53,437 nt of DNA from contig CANLND010000023.1 of assembly GCA_947492585.1 (NCBI GenBank), positions 1-53,437 on the forward strand, given 5' to 3'. Both the position numbers and the translations under genes were made by a program. This document shows positions 17,367-25,813 of this stretch, piece by piece (position 1 is the first letter of the stretch; each line of letters begins with the position of its first letter). The notes beneath the pieces were generated by a model. The model did not search any database, was not told where the DNA came from, and saw only the letters and a program-made list of their open reading frames with translations. This DNA is from an uncultured Paracoccaceae bacterium (GTDB lineage Bacteria > Pseudomonadota > Alphaproteobacteria > Rhodobacterales > Rhodobacteraceae).

Positions 17367-18679
17367 CTGATCTGTCCGACGCCGTAGGTGGAAAGCAACG
17401 AATTGTTGGCGGTCCCTTCGGCTCAAAGCTCACGACGCGCGACTACACTGATGAGGGTGTGCCGGTGATCCGTGGCTCGAACATGGAGGTGAACGGTCGC
17501 TGGATCGGAGGCGATTTTGCTTTCGTCTCAGATCAGAAGGCGGAAAAAGACCTGAAGTCCAATGTTGCATATCCCGGCGACATCATGGTGACCCAGCGTG
17601 GCACTCTCGGTCAGGTTTCGATTATTCCTGAGGATGGGGGCTTTCCCTTCTATGTCGTATCGCAAAGTCAGATGGCAATCTCGGTCGATACCGAGTTGGT
17701 CAACCGGGATTTTGTTTACTATTTTCTGAGGTCTCCGGCGTTCGCCGATTACTCCCACGCACAAACAATTCAGACAGGTGTGCCCCATATCAATTTGGGG
17801 ATCTTGCGTGATGCGCCGACAAGCTTCCCTAAGAAAGAGGTCCAACGAGAAATTGCTACGATCCTTGGGGCGTTGGATGACAAGATCGAGCTGAACCGCA
17901 AGACGGCGGCGACCTTGGAAGAGATGGCGCGGGCGCTGTATCGGTCCTGGTTCGTCGACTTTGACGCCGTCAACGCCAAAGCCGCAGGCCGCGCCCCAGC
18001 CCACATGACCTCGCAAACCGCCGCTCTCTTCCCTGACAGTTTCGGTGATGATGGTCTCCCGGAAGGTTGGCGAGTGCAGCCATTACTTGAAGTCGTAGAG
18101 TTGTTGTCAGGTGGAACGCCAAAAACATCGGTGCCGGAATTCTGGAATGGCGATATCCTCTGGGCCAGTGCAAAAGACGTCAGCCAGTGCGGGAACGCTT
18201 TCTTGATAACGACTGAACGTAAGATCACAGCGGAAGGCTTGAAGAAAAGTAGCACGAAGATCATTCCAAAGCTTTCCACGGTCGTCGTCGCTCGTGGGGC
18301 CACGACAGGGAGAGCCTGTATGTTTGGCGATGACATTGCGATGAATCAGACCTGCTACGCACTAAGGTCTCGAAATGATCGACCCTTCTTTGCCAATTGC
18401 CTGTTCATGACCGAAGTCTTGGGCATAACTCTTGCCGCACATGGTTCGGTGTTTGACACGATCACGACAAAGACACTTCAAGCAGTTTCGGTGGTTTCGC
18501 CGTGCGAGGGACTGTCCGAGGCCTTTGAGAGGGAGGTTTCCCCCATGTTCAATCGAATTCTGGATTTGACCCGAGAAAACCAAACCCTCGCCACCCTCCG
18601 TGACACGCTCCTACCGCGCCTGATGTCTGGCGAATTACGTGTTGGAGAGGCGAAAGAGCGGGTGGAGGAGATCGTGTGA
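17363..18679 (+). CDS. hsdS: Type I restriction-modification specificity subunit HsdS
   Basis: HsdS determines the DNA target sequence of the type I complex. The 438-residue product has two target-recognition domains separated by conserved helices. TRD1 (about 1-150) begins with a GGPFGSKL motif and ends before the first central helix (REIATILGALDDKIELNRKT at about 165-185, then LEEMARALYRSWFVDFDAV). TRD2 (about 225-390) begins with the LLSGGTPKTSVPEFWNGDIL motif. The second conserved region is C-terminal (LTRENQTLATLRDTLLPRLM). Both halves are complete, so target recognition is probably intact. The sequence recognised cannot be read from the protein. The stop overlaps the next gene (TGATG at 18677-18681). 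Confidence 0.96.
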   Translation: MTDLSDAVGGKQRIVGGPFGSKLTTRDYTDEGVPVIRGSNMEVNGRWIGGDFAFVSDQKAEKDLKSNVAYPGDIMVTQRGTLGQVSIIPEDGGFPFYVVSQSQMAISVDTELVNRDFVYYFLRSPAFADYSHAQTIQTGVPHINLGILRDAPTSFPKKEVQREIATILGALDDKIELNRKTAATLEEMARALYRSWFVDFDAVNAKAAGRAPAHMTSQTAALFPDSFGDDGLPEGWRVQPLLEVVELLSGGTPKTSVPEFWNGDILWASAKDVSQCGNAFLITTERKITAEGLKKSSTKIIPKLSTVVVARGATTGRACMFGDDIAMNQTCYALRSRNDRPFFANCLFMTEVLGITLAAHGSVFDTITTKTLQAVSVVSPCEGLSEAFEREVSPMFNRILDLTRENQTLATLRDTLLPRLMSGELRVGEAKERVEEIV

Positions 18680-19479
18680 TGGCTTTTTCGCCGGGAGATC
18701 TTCGAGACTATCTTCGTCACGTTTCCGCTTGGGTATGGCGAGAGCAGGATGATGCACTTCACTATGGCTTGAAGCTCCAGGAAGAAACGATCACTGAAAT
18801 GCTCCTTCTTCGCATGGCGCGAGAGTGTTCTTCTTCGGGTTTGAACGTCAAGATGTTCAGTCGAACCGAAGAAGGTGGAAATAAAAAATACAAAAAAATC
18901 GGAAACGGAGCTGATTGGGAGTGGTTCGTCGAAACCCCATGCTGTTCAGTCGGATTTCGGGTGCAGGCTAAGGTGTTGTCTTCTCGAATTACTCCCGTAA
19001 AACGGAATTTGTCGTTTGGTAAATACGAGGGTTTTCCCCGTGACAAAAAGCAAACTGACGAGTTGATTTCGAGTGCCAGCAGCGCTGGGTACAACCCGAT
19101 CTATGTTTTCTATAACCATCCCTGGATCTCTGACCGATCGATGTTTTCGTCGGCCTCCCACCCATTTTCCATAGCAGGAAGCGATTGGGGCTGTTCCATT
19201 GCTACAGCAAATTTTGTCAAATATGCTCCAGACTACAAGTTGTCGTCTCTTATTAAAGGGATGTTGCCCTGGCACTTATTTTTTGGTGTGGATCGTGGAT
19301 GCGTGACAAGGCGTGCGATGGGACATTTGCCTGGGGGGCAAGATTTCATACCCGAAGCACCTCGACCAGAGTGGTTGTACTTTGCACATGATGGCCCTCA
19401 TGCAGTCAATGAATACCTGATCGAGAGAAAACTCTCCGGGGTTGCGTATTTTCAATTTCAAGATTTTTGGGATGAGTAG
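18679..19479 (+). CDS. DUF6615-like protein, possible PD-(D/E)xK nuclease
   Basis: The 266-residue protein starts at ATG 18679 with GGAGGAG eight bases upstream. It resembles DUF6615 proteins, small proteins of unknown function in defence islands, through the GADWEW motif. D79 in that motif is followed 17 residues later by Q96-A-K98 (FRVQAK). A D...QxK arrangement is seen in Mrr-type members of the PD-(D/E)xK nuclease superfamily, so a nuclease fold is a reasonable inference. An N-terminal helix carries ETITEMLLLRMA. The gene sits between hsdS and hsdR and is overlapped or abutted on both sides, so it is cotranscribed. Its codon use is more A/T-rich than its neighbours, suggesting separate acquisition. 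Confidence 0.6.
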   Translation: MAFSPGDLRDYLRHVSAWVWREQDDALHYGLKLQEETITEMLLLRMARECSSSGLNVKMFSRTEEGGNKKYKKIGNGADWEWFVETPCCSVGFRVQAKVLSSRITPVKRNLSFGKYEGFPRDKKQTDELISSASSAGYNPIYVFYNHPWISDRSMFSSASHPFSIAGSDWGCSIATANFVKYAPDYKLSSLIKGMLPWHLFFGVDRGCVTRRAMGHLPGGQDFIPEAPRPEWLYFAHDGPHAVNEYLIERKLSGVAYFQFQDFWDE

Positions 19480-20616
19480 ATGTTCCAAGTAGACCTTTCA
19501 AAAAACCGTATTCAAAAACTTGAAGAAAAACGCTTTTCCGCCCTCAACCTGCGCGAACGCGAACATTTGCAGGAATGGCTGGCCGGGCAGCCGGATGCCC
19601 TGGGGGAGGAACTGTTGATCATCCAGAAGGAGTTCGATGGGTTCGCCGACACGCGCGAACGGCTCGACTTGCTGGCGCTCGACAAGGACGGGCAGCTTGT
19701 GGTGATCGAAAACAAACTCGACGACAGCGGCCGAGACGTGACCTGGCAGGCTTTGAAATACACTGCCTATGTTTCTGGGCTCACCAAGACGCAGATCATC
19801 GACATTTACCAGCAGTACCTGGACCGGTATTGCGGGGGCGGAAATGCTGCGACGCAGATCTGCGAATTCCTGGATGTTGAAGAGCTTGGAGAGGTCATCC
19901 TGAATCCGGGGAATGACCAGCGTCTGATCTTCATCGCTGCCAACTTCAGGAAGGAAGTCACCTCGACCGTCCTCTGGCTGCGAGAGCATCGCATTGATGC
20001 GCGGTGCTTCAAGGTCGTGCCGTATGTGTTTGGAGAAGAACTCTTTGTTGATATCCAGCCGGTGATCCCCACGCCCGAGGCGGCGGATTTCATGATTGGG
20101 ATGGCGGAGAAAGAGACCGAGGCGCGCGGTGCACAGGGCGAACAGAAGAACCGACACAAATTGCGCCGTGACTATTGGGAAATGGCCCTGGAGGCTTTGA
20201 AGGAAGCGGGGGACACGCTTTATCAGAATATCAGTCCCAGCAAGGATCACTGGTTGAGTGCTGGGTCAGGCGTGCGCTTCTGCCAATATGCCATGATTTT
20301 CGGCAAGGCGCTGCTTCGCGTTGAATTTTCCTTTGCTCGCGCTTCCGCTGAAGAAAATAAATGGTTGTTTGACCGACTAATTCAGAAGCGGGAACAAATC
20401 GAGGCCGACTTTGGGAACAAAATCGAATGGCTGAGGCTGGATGACAAAAAGGCTTGCCGACTTCAGTATGAGATCCCCTGTGACGGGTTCAATCGAGATG
20501 AATGGCCTAAACATATTGCCTGGCATGTAGAGCACATCCAGAAGTGGGAGAGAGCGTTGAAAGGGCCACTGGCTGAGGTCAACCAGGAGCTGAAAGCAAA
20601 CGGTGGTGTTTCCTGA
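19480..20616 (+). CDS. DUF4268 protein with NucS/PD-(D/E)xK-like N-terminus
   Basis: The 378-residue product has two parts. The N-terminal half resembles endonuclease NucS-like and other PD-(D/E)xK domains: D63 (RLDLLALD), E77-N-K79 (VVIENK) and Q90 (TWQALKY) line up with the D-ExK-Q signature. The C-terminal half (about 215-378, YWEMALEALKEAGDTLYQN to the end) matches the DUF4268 domain often found with restriction systems. ATG 19480 follows the upstream TAG directly, and its stop overlaps the hsdR start (TGATG at 20614-20618). It is thus an integral operon member between hsdS and hsdR. It could be an accessory or alternative nuclease. No experimental role is known to me. Confidence 0.7.
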   Translation: MFQVDLSKNRIQKLEEKRFSALNLREREHLQEWLAGQPDALGEELLIIQKEFDGFADTRERLDLLALDKDGQLVVIENKLDDSGRDVTWQALKYTAYVSGLTKTQIIDIYQQYLDRYCGGGNAATQICEFLDVEELGEVILNPGNDQRLIFIAANFRKEVTSTVLWLREHRIDARCFKVVPYVFGEELFVDIQPVIPTPEAADFMIGMAEKETEARGAQGEQKNRHKLRRDYWEMALEALKEAGDTLYQNISPSKDHWLSAGSGVRFCQYAMIFGKALLRVEFSFARASAEENKWLFDRLIQKREQIEADFGNKIEWLRLDDKKACRLQYEIPCDGFNRDEWPKHIAWHVEHIQKWERALKGPLAEVNQELKANGGVS

Positions 20617-23600
20617 TGGCCTGGGCAAGCGAAGCGGACCTTGAAGCTGTCTTCATGGAAGACCTTGGGGCGCTGGGGTACTCCGTCGACCACGGTTCTG
20701 AAATTTCGCCTGAAATGCGCAATCCGATGCGAACGAGCTTCCGGGAGACTTTTCTTTTGCCGGTGTTCTTCGATGCGCTGAAACGACTGAATCCTGAGCT
20801 GCCGATCACTGTGGTCCAGGAGGCCGCGACGCGGGTACATGATGTCGTGTACGCCACTGATGTTGTCCAGGAAAACCGGCGTTTGCATGACCTTCTCGTC
20901 AATGGTGTGGCTCTGACCTATTTCGCCGATGGTGAAGAACGCAATGCGCGTGTTCAGATTGTCGATTGGGAAAACCAGAAGAATGACTGGCGTGCCGTCA
21001 ATCAGGTGGATGTAGTCGGAAAGAATCCTCGGATACCGGATGTGGTACTATTCCTGAACGGCCTGCCACTGGTCGTTGTTGAGCTGAAGGGGACGGAAGG
21101 GGCCGGAATTGACGCCGCCTATCGGCAGATTGACACATACAAAGAAGATATCCCTGATCTGTTTCGCACATCGCTCCTTACCGTGATTTCGGATGGGCTG
21201 AACGCCCGCTATGGCTCGTTGTCAGCCGGACTGGATCGTTTCATGCGATGGCGTACCATCGACGGCGAAACTATAATCGAAGAAAATACATCTCTTGCCC
21301 TCCAAACTCTGACCCAAGGGCTTTTGGATCCACAGACGCTTCTGGACCTGATGCGCTGGTTTGTAGTGTTCGAGGATGAGGGTAGAGGACCAGTCAAGAA
21401 AATTGCCGGCTACCATCAATTCCATGCTGTACGGAAGGCCATCCAGACGATTCTGACGGCTCAGGGGGGCGATGGCAAAGGCGGTGTCATCTGGCACACA
21501 CAAGGGTCTGGTAAGTCTCTGCTGATGACCTTCCTTGCCGGGCGCGTTATGCGGCACCCTGGCCTTGATAATCCGACCCTGGTGGTTCTGACTGACCGTA
21601 ATGATCTGGATAATCAGCTTTTTGCGACCTTCGGTCGGTGCAAGGATCTGTTTGGCGAAGATCCAGTCCAGGCCGACAGTATCAGTGATCTGAAAGACCT
21701 ACTTAATCGCGAAGTGGGTGGCGTTGTCTTTTCCACGATTCAGAAATTCCGTCCGGAAACAGGGGAAGTTTTCCCGGCACTGACGGACCGGTCCAACGTT
21801 ATTGTCATGGTCGATGAGGCGCACCGCACTCAATATGGGTTCGAGGCGAAGATTAAGAAGGAGACTGGGGAAGTCCGTCATGGCCTTGCATACCAACTTC
21901 GTCAGGCGCTCCCCAATGCTGTTTACATCGCCTTCACAGGAACTCCTGTTGAGTTGGTCGGAGCAAACACAAGGGGTGTGTTTGGCGAATACATTGATGT
22001 GTATGACATCGCCCAAGCCGTCGCGGATGGAGCGACGGTTCCAATCTACTATGAAGCACGAGTTGCCAAGGTCGAGCTGGACGAGGAGTTTTCCAGGGAA
22101 CTCGACGAGAAATTCGACGAAGCCACCTAAGTGATGGAAGATACCGAGGCGGCGGCGATCGCTCGAAAATGGTCGCGTGTCGAAGCATTGGTTGGAGCCA
22201 ACAAGCGCCTGGATACGGTGGTCGAAGACATCCTGGAGCATTTCGACGCGCGGCTTGAGGCGATGGATGGCAAGGCGATGATTGTCTGCATGAGCCGACG
22301 CATATGCGTGGAAGTGTACAATAGGATCGTGGAACTGAGGCCTCAATGGCATGGGGACACTGACGAAACTGGTCAGGTCAAAGTCATCATGACCGGCAGC
22401 GCAACAGATCCCGCAGAGTTTCGGCCCCATATTCGCTCGAAGTCCCGCCAGGAAGCGATCAGGAACCGCACCAAGGATCCAGCGGATCCGTTGAAGCTCG
22501 TCATCGTCCGTGACATGTGGTTGACCGGATTTGATGCACCCTGCATGCATACACTTTATGTCGACAAGCCGATGCGTGGGCATGGCCTCATGCAAGCTAT
22601 CGCCCGGGTGAACCGTGTATTTCAGGACAAACCTGCAGGGCTGGTCGTTGATTACATTGGTATCGCTGCGGAATTGAAAAGTGCGCTTGCCCACTACAGT
22701 CAGTCCGACCAGCAACAGACAGGGATCAGTGAAGCCGAGGCCGTCGCGGCTTTCCTGGATGCGCTTGACGTGGCGCGCACCCAGTTCCATGGGTTTGACT
22801 ATTCTCAAGCCTTGGGAAGGACGCCTGCGGAACGGCTTCGCGTACTACCGAGTGCTATCGATCACATTTTGCAAAGCGATAGACTGGGTGAAGGCGGGGC
22901 AGTGAAGCGCTTCAACGATGCCATGGCGGTCCTTGTAAAGGCCTTCAAACTCGCCTCAGGCAGTCCTCAAGCTACCGACCACGCAGAAGAAGTAGCCTTT
23001 TTCTCTGCCGTCAGAGCAGGTCTGGAAAAGGTTGGGGCGGTGCCGGTCGGGCGGTCATCCAGGAATCCGGATTTCGCAATTCAGCAGCTTGTGAACCGTG
23101 CAGTTGCTTCAACAGAAGTTGTTGATATCCTTGAAGCTTGCGGCTTTGATCGTCCTGATATCAGCGTTCTGTCTGACGCCTTCATGATCGAAATCCAAAA
23201 TATGAAGTACAAGAACCTGGCGGTTGAAGCTCTCAAGAAGCTTCTGAACGGTGAGATCTCTGCGAAGACCAGAACGAATATCGTTCAGAAAGAGGAGTTT
23301 TCCTCTCGCCTGGAGCAAGCGATTGCTAAATATCACAATAGAAGTGTCGACGCCCTTCAGATCCTTCAGGAACTGATCGAAATTGCGAAGGACCTTCGGG
23401 ATCAACCTGACGACGGTTTGTCTGCGGAAGAACGCGCATTTTATGATGCCCTGTCGCAAAATGACAGCGCGGTTGAGATCATGGACAATGATAAGTTGCG
23501 TGTAATTGCCGCGGAATTGGTAAATACTGTGCGAAAGAATTCAGGTACGGATTGGTGGCGCCGGGATAATGTGCGAGCCAGGATGCGTATTGCAGTGAAG

Positions 23601-23699
23601 AAAATTCTTCAGCGGCATGGGTACCCGCCAGATCTTGCATCTGAGGCTGTGAAGACCGTTCTTCGTCAAGCCGAAGCCCTGGCAGTCGAGTTGCGTTGA
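20616..23699 (+). pseudogene. hsdR: Type I restriction endonuclease HsdR, interrupted by in-frame TAA
   Basis: HsdR provides ATP-driven DNA translocation and cleavage. Read through, the gene would encode about 1027 residues. It contains the N-terminal nuclease (RIPDVVLFLNG, then VVVELKG, about residues 138-155), Walker A TQGSGKSLL (about 295-303), a DEAH box VMVDEAHRTQYG (about 397-408), FTGTPVE, and the second RecA domain with [14 protein letters not shown], followed by the C-terminal HsdM-contact helices. A single TAA at 22128-22130, in the same frame, ends translation after residue 504, between the two RecA domains. The second half stays open in frame from 22131, with GTG and ATG codons at 22131 and 22134. 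A G-to-T change of GAA would explain the stop. Restriction should be off unless the stop is read through, the halves complement, or this is a sequence error. Confidence 0.93.
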
Positions 23700-23880
23700 G
23701 CGCTCTGTAAACCCGGCCAACGCGTGCCGGTGCAAATCTGCGGCGTCCTTGCCTGCGCGCAACTCTCGTGCTCTTCTTCGTCCGACCAAAACCGCTTCTT
23801 CCGTCTGCTCACAGAATGCCTCATGGTGTCCACTATCGTATTTGGATACTTAGACCACTCTGAAGGACGTTGGGGCGGGT

Positions 23881-24165
23881 TCAACGGACCCTTGCGTCAA
23901 ACGCGGCTTCTTCCCAGATTGAAGCGAATTTCTCCTGCGCAGCTGTGAACTGAACGTCAATCAGTCGAGCAAGATCCGTGAGCTGTATGAACTTCTGAGC
24001 CTTCTGGCTGTTGTTCTCCACTCCAGTGTAGGGCAAGCGGATGTCGCCGCCGTCGATCTTTTGCTTCAGCGTATCCGGCTTGTAGTTCAAATACTGCGCT
24101 ACGTGTTCCAGCGGGATAATCGGATTTCCGCCAAAATGGGCGAGCAGCATGTCGATGGTTTTCAT
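23881..24165 (-). CDS. Pyocin activator PrtN-like DNA-binding protein
   Basis: The 94-residue protein matches the layout of the PrtN family: GGNPIIPLEHVAQYLNY, then LKQKIDGGDIRLPY, SQKAQKFIQLTDLARLID and a final AAQEKFA helix. PrtN activates pyocin genes in Pseudomonas. Small homologues are common beside integrases of alphaproteobacterial islands, where they may act as regulator or excisionase. It lies just downstream of the integrase on the same strand (gap 109 bases), which supports a role in integrase control or excision. The 180 bases between it and hsdR show no gene. Confidence 0.78.
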   Translation of the reverse strand: MKTIDMLLAHFGGNPIIPLEHVAQYLNYKPDTLKQKIDGGDIRLPYTGVENNSQKAQKFIQLTDLARLIDVQFTAAQEKFASIWEEAAFDARVR

Positions 24166-24274
24166 CTTGGTCTCCTTTGCTTGTGGAGAGGAAATGCGTT
24201 TCTGCTTCAGAAGACGGAAAACTGGTTGGATAGGAGTTTGATGGCCGATGCATGGAACCCGGCCATCGGTGTTA

Positions 24275-25537
24275 TCAGTGAAGTGACTTGCATTTCTCCA
24301 GGATCAGTTGATGCCAGTCCCAGTTGGCGAATTTGTCGCCTTCTTCTTCGACGTGTTCGTAGCGGTAAAGGCAGCCACCATTCTTGTGACCTGAGATCTT
24401 TCCGGCGAATGAAGCAGACTTTCCCATCTCGAAAAGCCGACTTATGGCTTCGTGCCGAAAGTCATGGAAGCGCAGATCGACGACTCCGACCTTGTCGCGG
24501 TGGCGGCGGTATGCTGTCCCAACCGAGCGCGGGTTGTAAGGGAAGATGAACTCAGATGTCCTGGGCATTGCCAGGATAATCTCCAACGCTTCGCTCGGGA
24601 GAGTGCACCAAACGTTGTTTCCCTTTTTTTGCATGGGATGTTTCATATCGCGCACGAGGATCGTGCCACTATTCACGCGCAGATCATCCCACCTCAGTCT
24701 GCAGATTTCGCTCAGACGACGCGCCGAATAGATCGCAAAGACCGCCAGGATATCGGCGGGGATCTTCTGCCGAGGATTTTCCGAGATAGCAGTCAGGATT
24801 TTGTTCAGCTCACAGAGTTCTGGTCGGCGATCTCGCTCTTCGGATCGAGCCAGAACTTCATCTTCCCAAAGAGTTCGCATGGCCAGAGTGACCACTTCAA
24901 TCGGAATCAAGGCACCCCGGTCTTTGGCCCAGGAGAGTGTCCTCGCCAGGTGAGTCATGTATCCCGCGACAGTCTGTGGCAATCTTTCACCAGCCGACAA
25001 TAGATCCGCATAGTCGTATAGTTGTTGCTGGGTTAACGTTGATACCCTGGTCTTTCCGAACTCGTCGGCTTTGATGAACCTCAGCACTTGGAGGGCAGAT
25101 CGGCCAAGGCTTTTGCCGCGCTTCAAACGATCGTCGATGATATTTGAGATTGTAGTTTCCGTCACGATTTGAATTGGAAACCCGTTTAACTCGATGTCGC
25201 GGAGTTGGTTGTTTCGCCATTTTTTTGCGTTTGGCAGGTGCTTGAAGGTTTTCGTGAGGCTGTGTTGTGTGCCATCCACACGCTTGCGTATTTGTACCCG
25301 GTAGGAGAACTTTCCATTCTTATCTTCAAACCGGGTGATGTTCTGTTCCTGAAATTTTTTCTCTGGGGTCTCCTTACGAGGTTTCTTTTCTTTCTGCTCG
25401 GCCGAAGAAACCGGCATGGCGCTTTCTGAAACTCCGGCAACAGTCACAGCGGTTGCTTGAGAAGGGGAGCGCTGGAAGAGGTTCTGGGCAGTAATCGCTG
25501 CGAGCACATCCGTTGTGCTGTTGTTGATATTGGTCAT
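24275..25537 (-). CDS. int: Tyrosine integrase of the dusA-inserted island
   Basis: A phage-type tyrosine site-specific recombinase, expected to catalyse island integration and excision. From ATG 25537 it has 420 residues. The open frame continues to 25675, but that extension has no family character. An N-terminal basic, Lys/Glu-rich region (about 50-75) precedes an arm-binding-like domain with ITRFEDKNGKFSYRVQIRKR. A SAM-like core-binding domain lies at about 130-225, and the catalytic domain carries Arg in SARRLSEICRLRW (about 274), H358-D-F-R361-H, the GHK box (about 383-385) and nucleophile Y393 (LYRYEHV). The catalytic set is complete. It is transcribed away from dusA and its start faces the likely attachment site, as in known dusA-associated integrases. 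Confidence 0.92.
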   Translation of the reverse strand: MTNINNSTTDVLAAITAQNLFQRSPSQATAVTVAGVSESAMPVSSAEQKEKKPRKETPEKKFQEQNITRFEDKNGKFSYRVQIRKRVDGTQHSLTKTFKHLPNAKKWRNNQLRDIELNGFPIQIVTETTISNIIDDRLKRGKSLGRSALQVLRFIKADEFGKTRVSTLTQQQLYDYADLLSAGERLPQTVAGYMTHLARTLSWAKDRGALIPIEVVTLAMRTLWEDEVLARSEERDRRPELCELNKILTAISENPRQKIPADILAVFAIYSARRLSEICRLRWDDLRVNSGTILVRDMKHPMQKKGNNVWCTLPSEALEIILAMPRTSEFIFPYNPRSVGTAYRRHRDKVGVVDLRFHDFRHEAISRLFEMGKSASFAGKISGHKNGGCLYRYEHVEEEGDKFANWDWHQLILEKCKSLH

Positions 25538-25702
25538 GGAATTCGTCCCATCTTGATTTCGATGATAGGGAATTCGGTTCGGCCGCACGAAAAAGTTTCC
25601 GGGGTTTGATATCCAAATTCCGAGGGAAGAACGGAAGATGGAACCGGCGGTGCCCGGGCCGGGAACCAGCTGCAATTGGGCCGCTGTTTGTAGGCCTTGG
25701 AT

Positions 25703-25782
25703 GTGCTACACCGTAGCACGCTCGAATCGAGAACCTCCGAAAACCCCCGGAAATACGGTGAAATCAGGGGAAATCGTGCTAC
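25703..25782. repeat. GTGCTAC repeats and 10-bp-phased GAAAT repeats before dusA
   Basis: GTGCTAC at 25703-25709 and GTAGCAC at 25713-25719 form a perfect 7-bp inverted repeat with a 3-base loop. A third GTGCTAC lies at 25776-25782. Between them GAAAT occurs three times at a 10-base period (about 25750-25775). These sit between the divergent integrase and dusA starts and are likely integrase arm sites, a regulator site, or both. Confidence 0.5.
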
Positions 25783-25813
25783 GCTAAATTTGGAATTGAA
25801 TGGGGTTAACGCC

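Noticed and set aside
21699-22808. 369-codon open frame on the minus strand
   Set aside because: It is antisense to hsdR and has no family character; it mirrors the codon bias of the real gene.
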